64,000 nucleotides of DNA, from NCBI RefSeq assembly GCF_900177425.1, contig NZ_LT840184.1, positions 5,887,787 to 5,951,786 of the forward strand, in the 5' to 3' direction. This document shows, in pieces, positions 62,904 to 64,000 of this stretch. The first letter of the stretch is position 1; every line of letters starts with the position of its first letter. The position numbers were made by a program, and so were the translations under genes. The DNA comes from Paenibacillus uliginis N3/975. GTDB lineage: Bacteria; Bacillota; Bacilli; Paenibacillales; Paenibacillaceae. The notes under the pieces are model-generated. The model ran no database searches. It was not told where the DNA came from and was given only the letters and a program-made list of their open reading frames with translations.

Positions 62904-64000
62904 TTATATTGTACCTACTCTCTCATCACGTATAGTTCGGGGTATATGTATCGTTATTTCAGTTCCTTTGCCTGAGGATGAAGATACCGAGATGCGACCA
63001 TCTACAAGGACAAGCCGTTGCCGTAATCCAGCCATACCATTGCTGCTGGTTGAGACTTGTTCCGGGTCCATCCCAATGCCGTCATCACTAACGGATACAC
63101 GGACTTCCCCTTCTTGAATATCTAAGTGAACTTTACAGCTTGCTGCTTGGCTATGGCGAACCACGTTCGTTATGAGCTCGCGAAAACACATCGCTAAAAT
63201 CGTCTCCTGCAGCGGTGTTAACGGTAGAGAAATGTTCGCTATAACATCTCGTTCTACATATGCGGTTGGACTAGGGTCCGATACCGATCGATAGTTGAAC
63301 TCCATAGGAATACCCGCTGCTGAACAAAGTGAAATTGCGTGATGAGATTCATCGACGAAATACGCTACTTTCATCTCCGTGACCAATTCACGCATTTGCT
63401 TCAAGGCGGCACGCGCCGTTTCTCGTATTTCACTCGCTTCTCGTGCAGCCTTCTCGGGTTGACGTTTAACCAGCTTCTCTACGACTTCCCCTTTTAATGC
63501 GATTAAAGATAACGTATGCCCCAGTGTATCATGTAATTCACGCGCAATCCGCTGTCGTTCTTCCTGTTGCGCCATGCGTTCCACTTGAACGGCTGCCGCT
63601 TCAAGTCGCTCTGCCATCTGCTTATATTGCATGGAAGCTCGAATTATAAATGGCATAACTGAAACGCCAAATAAAGGAGGCAGCAAACCGATCCACAATT
63701 CTGGACCTGCATGACCAACGTATGGAACAACAATCGCTCCCATTCCTATGGCGAATAAGATGGATATGGAGATCATGATCGGCAATTTTTGTTTGCTGAG
63801 CGAATTTGCGATTAGAAATCCAACAAATGTATACATCGGGTGAAATATAGCACCTAATATCAAGGTAATGGCCACCTGAGCTACGATGATGTGCAGAGCC
63901 CACTTGGAAGTATAATAGAATTGTCGAAAGAGTATAACGAACAATCCAAGCAGCACAAAACCTAGCCACTGCATCGATGATGGTTCTCGAAGCAGAAAAT
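62904..64000 (-). CDS. DesK-like sensor histidine kinase (5' end beyond the window)
   Basis: Several TM helices (three to four, residues 1-125 from the Met at 63974) are followed by HisKA_3 (QRIARELHDTLGHTLSLI) and HATPase_c (CFRELITNVVRHS, DDGIGMDPE, NGMAGLRQRLVLVDG). The frame stays open to the window edge (FLLREPSS before that Met) and reads like the first loop of DesK/YvfT proteins, so the true start probably lies outside. DesK-type kinases sense membrane state. Confidence 0.85.
   Translation of the reverse strand, partial: FLLREPSSMQWLGFVLLGLFVILFRQFYYTSKWALHIIVAQVAITLILGAIFHPMYTFVGFLIANSLSKQKLPIMISISILFAIGMGAIVVPYVGHAGPELWIGLLPPLFGVSVMPFIIRASMQYKQMAERLEAAAVQVERMAQQEERQRIARELHDTLGHTLSLIALKGEVVEKLVKRQPEKAAREASEIRETARAALKQMRELVTEMKVAYFVDESHHAISLCSAAGIPMEFNYRSVSDPSPTAYVERDVIANISLPLTPLQETILAMCFRELITNVVRHSQAASCKVHLDIQEGEVRVSVSDDGIGMDPEQVSTSSNGMAGLRQRLVLVDGRISVSSSSGKGTEITIHIPRTIRDERVGTI

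Noticed and set aside
1..64000. CRISPR arrays, tRNA or rRNA genes, prophage
   Set aside because: No regularly spaced repeats, no tRNA-like cloverleaf sequences, and no phage structural genes were found on reading both strands.

Overview
The window reads as chromosome of a Paenibacillus-like member of the Bacillota. Signs are purine-rich Shine-Dalgarno sites with frequent TTG/GTG starts, lipoproteins with Firmicute lipoboxes, an SLH-anchored pullulanase with cre sites, many two-component pairs, LplB/YtcP-type sugar transporters with membrane-bound AraC regulators, and intergenic repeats of a kind I associate with Paenibacillus. This assignment is inference. No rRNA, tRNA, CRISPR array, phage or complete IS element was seen.

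Layout. 1-1.6 kb: threonine aldolase (cut by the left edge) and uridine kinase. 1.6-3.8 kb: ABC exporter with a tandem-HTH MerR regulator. 4-10 kb: a dipeptide/oligopeptide ABC importer, with the binding protein divergent from dppC-dppB-dppD-dppF and a hairpin-rich repeat inside the operon. 10.2-13.6 kb: WYL regulator plus an SDR lacking the usual catalytic Tyr, and a 14-TM drug exporter. 14.3-18 kb: cell-surface pullulanase under a strong promoter with two cre-like sites. 18.3-21.4 kb: a scar of gene fragments (SEDS protein, MerR regulator, ypsA, an IS3-family end, and a chimera of a kinase fragment joined to a pullulanase fragment) around an intact lipoprotein and a small secreted protein. 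21.4-26 kb: LysE/AraC pair, secreted protein, OmpR-type two-component system. 26-29 kb: DeoR regulator divergent from a phosphoesterase/EamA pair with matching operator-like motifs. 29-34.7 kb: LuxR-type response regulator and a giant kinase/ATPase/GAF/histidine kinase split by an apparent one-base deletion.

35-36.7 kb: MATE exporter behind a promoter-terminator leader that looks like an attenuator. 36.7-39.6 kb: ArsR-type regulator divergent from a GH2 glycosidase, with palindromes. 39.7-42.6 kb: an AT-rich block with MBL hydrolase, LysR regulator and a Gal80-like Gfo/Idh protein. 42.8-53 kb: carbohydrate locus with a GH20 hexosaminidase, a membrane AraC sensor, two permeases, a binding lipoprotein and a secreted DUF4855 protein. 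53-57.8 kb: a three-component sensory system (PhnD-like lipoprotein, histidine kinase, LuxR-type regulator) divergent from an organophosphate:phosphate antiporter, resembling a cross between HptRSA and UhpABC. 58-64 kb: EamA exporter, a GNAT/hydrolase/DUF1801 cluster, an S33 peptidase-like hydrolase, and a DesK/LiaS-like two-component pair cut by the right edge.

The strongest candidates for a second look are the mosaic scar (18.3-21.4 kb), the Hpt/Uhp-like hybrid, the split pseudokinase-histidine kinase and the MATE leader. I did not find a clearly unprecedented multi-gene system. Most modules are recognisable families in unusual combinations.
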